Source: Ruminococcaceae bacterium UBA3753
Lineage (GTDB): Bacteria > Bacillota > Clostridia > Oscillospirales > Acutalibacteraceae
DNA: 26,135 nucleotides
Assembly (NCBI GenBank): GCA_002372375.1
Contig: DFGJ01000027.1
Span: 1 to 26,135 of the forward strand
Reading direction: 5' to 3'
Within the stretch, counting starts at the first letter, position 1; each line of letters opens with the position of its first letter. Positions 25,223 through 26,135 of the stretch are shown piece by piece. The notes below the pieces were generated by a model. The model saw only the letters and a program-made list of their open reading frames with translations. It did no database searches and was not told the origin of the DNA. The translations under genes and the position numbers were made by a program.

Positions 25223-25589
25223 TATTCTTGGTTACATATACCTATTTATTATTTTTCCCTTAACGACAAAACTTTTCCACTTGACACAAAACTACATGTG
25301 CTACTTTAAGTTAACAACCCACAACTTCGTTGATCACAAAAAACAAAAATTAACCCTAAGGTATCCTAAAGACTCTCATACATTTTTTAATCAGTATTCC
25401 ACCAAATAATATAATTAAGGCACTCTTACTAAAAATACAAAAAATAAAAGTAAAAAACTTGTTGTATACGTTGTATACAGAGTACTATATAAAAACAATA
25501 AGGCTACCTTTAGATTACCTTTAATGTCGGAATTGTCATGCCGTGTATTTGGACTCTATTAATCTTTCACTCTAAAAACACCAGTAATT

Positions 25590-25811
25590 TTAGTGAATTT
25601 TCACCCCTTCCAATGAATTTAAAAACTCACTAGTAGGTTCTATGGTAAAATGTTCAACGAATGACGCATATAAACTTTTGCTTAAGTGTTTATGAGTTGC
25701 TTTTTGGTTAAATTTGATGATACTTGATTTACCCTTAATTAAATAAAAGATTTGGATAAAAACTTCTAAAAACTGAATTCCCCCTAAAATAGGAAAGATC
25801 TTCCCATGATT
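25590..25811 (-). pseudogene. Duplicated C-terminal fragment of the right-edge gene
   Basis: Open frame from just after a TGA (25814-25812) to TAA (25592-25590), about 73 codons, without an ATG, GTG or TTG start in a usable context. Its last 62 codons are identical to the end of the partial gene at 25946-26135. It looks like a copied 3' end, not an independent gene. Confidence 0.6.
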
Positions 25812-25945
25812 TCAAGCAAAAAGCAGAGTACTACATAAAATTTAAAGCATACAATAAGACTACCATTAGATTATCTTTAATGTCAGAATTGTCGTGCCTT
25901 GTGTTTGGACTCTGTCAATCTTTCACTCTAAAAATACCAGTAATT

Positions 25946-26135
25946 TTAGTGAATTTTCACCCCTTCCAATGAATTTAAAAACTCACTAGTAGGTTCTATG
26001 GTAAAATGTTCAACGAATGACGCATATAAACTTTTGCTTAAGTGTTTATGAGTTGCTTTTTGGTTAAATTTGATGATACTTGATTTACCCTTAATTAAAT
26101 AAAAGATTTGGATAAAAACTTCTAAAAACTGAATT
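25946..26135 (-). CDS. C-terminal end of an unidentified protein (start outside the window)
   Basis: Partial gene: 62 codons and a TAA (25948-25946), open to the window edge. The translation begins IQFLEVFIQIFYLIKGKSSI and ends FLNSLEGVKIH; part is hydrophobic and the end is polar. I do not recognise a family. Coding status is inferred from the uninterrupted frame and from its exact identity with copy 1, which stops being exact just past the stop codon. It could also be only another fragment in a longer repeat array. Confidence 0.45.
   Translation of the reverse strand, partial: IQFLEVFIQIFYLIKGKSSIIKFNQKATHKHLSKSLYASFVEHFTIEPTSEFLNSLEGVKIH

Larger units (their letters stand above)
25479..26135. 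repeat. Large direct repeat at the right edge
   Basis: Copy 1 is 25479-25779 and copy 2 is 25824-26135, where the window ends; offset 356 bases over most of its length (345 at the left end because copy 2 has 11 extra bases). About 10 differences occur in 25501-25580, then none in the last ~199 bases. The identical part is the 3' end of a minus-strand reading frame plus its stop codon. The repeat may continue beyond the window. Confidence 0.95.

Noticed and set aside
1..26135. CRISPR array, transposase, prophage or restriction genes
   Set aside because: None seen. The repeats present are few-copy copies of gene ends, not regularly spaced short repeats, and no terminal inverted repeats frame any gene.

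Overview
The window looks like a piece of a strongly AT-rich, reduced Clostridia-type (low-GC Firmicutes) chromosome. The evidence is SpoIIGA, a Gram-positive PolC, a clostridial DUF4364 protein, a DnaD-like primosome protein, YugP, PyrH, RnpA/RpmH/YidD and good AGGAGG ribosome sites. Only about 65% of the sequence is coding. Intergenic stretches of 0.5 to 1 kb are common, gene neighbourhoods that are usually conserved are broken up (pyrH without tsf/frr, yidD without yidC, rfbA without rfbBCD), and there are many decayed fragments. By inference this fits a host-associated or intracellular clostridial lineage, such as the energy-parasite Clostridia described from termite-gut protists. I cannot confirm the taxon from sequence alone.

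Layout. 1-0.95 kb: spoIIGA (minus). 1.6-3.15 kb: lspA and a XerC/D-type recombinase (plus). 3.4-8.4 kb: an exported coiled-coil protein and polC (minus). 9.2-11 kb: rpmH, rnpA and yidD (plus). 11.9-13.4 kb: DUF4364 and MscS (minus). 13.5-17.3 kb: rfbA, a class D beta-lactamase-fold lipoprotein and yugP with a tandemly repeated tail (plus). 17.5-19.15 kb: pyrH and tRNA-Ser(CGA) (minus). 19.7-20.7 kb: a dnaD-like gene (plus). 21.2-25.2 kb: three related exported coiled-coil proteins (minus). 25.5-26.1 kb: a large direct repeat holding the 3' end of a gene that runs off the window (minus).

Main points. (1) PolC is about 180 residues short because the DnaQ-like 3'-5' proofreading exonuclease normally inserted in the PHP domain is cleanly absent, while the polymerase parts are intact. 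(2) The lipoprotein at 14.5 kb keeps the class D beta-lactamase / BlaR sensor fold but has lost all three catalytic motifs (STFK, SxV, KTG). (3) Three unrelated genes (polC, yugP and the gene at the right edge) each have their 3' end duplicated just downstream. In the polC case the copy forms the C-terminal tail of the neighbouring exported protein, mostly read in another frame. (4) The three exported proteins at 21-25 kb form a locally expanded family, and two of them still share near-identical promoters and leader regions. They are candidate secreted or surface factors.

How the genes work together: LspA would process lipoproteins such as the one at 14.5 kb. PolC and the DnaD-like protein belong to replication. 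RpmH, RnpA and tRNA-Ser serve translation. PyrH supplies UDP. RfbA makes dTDP-glucose for surface sugars. MscS, YidD and YugP are envelope functions. The exported coiled-coil proteins are the lineage-specific part.
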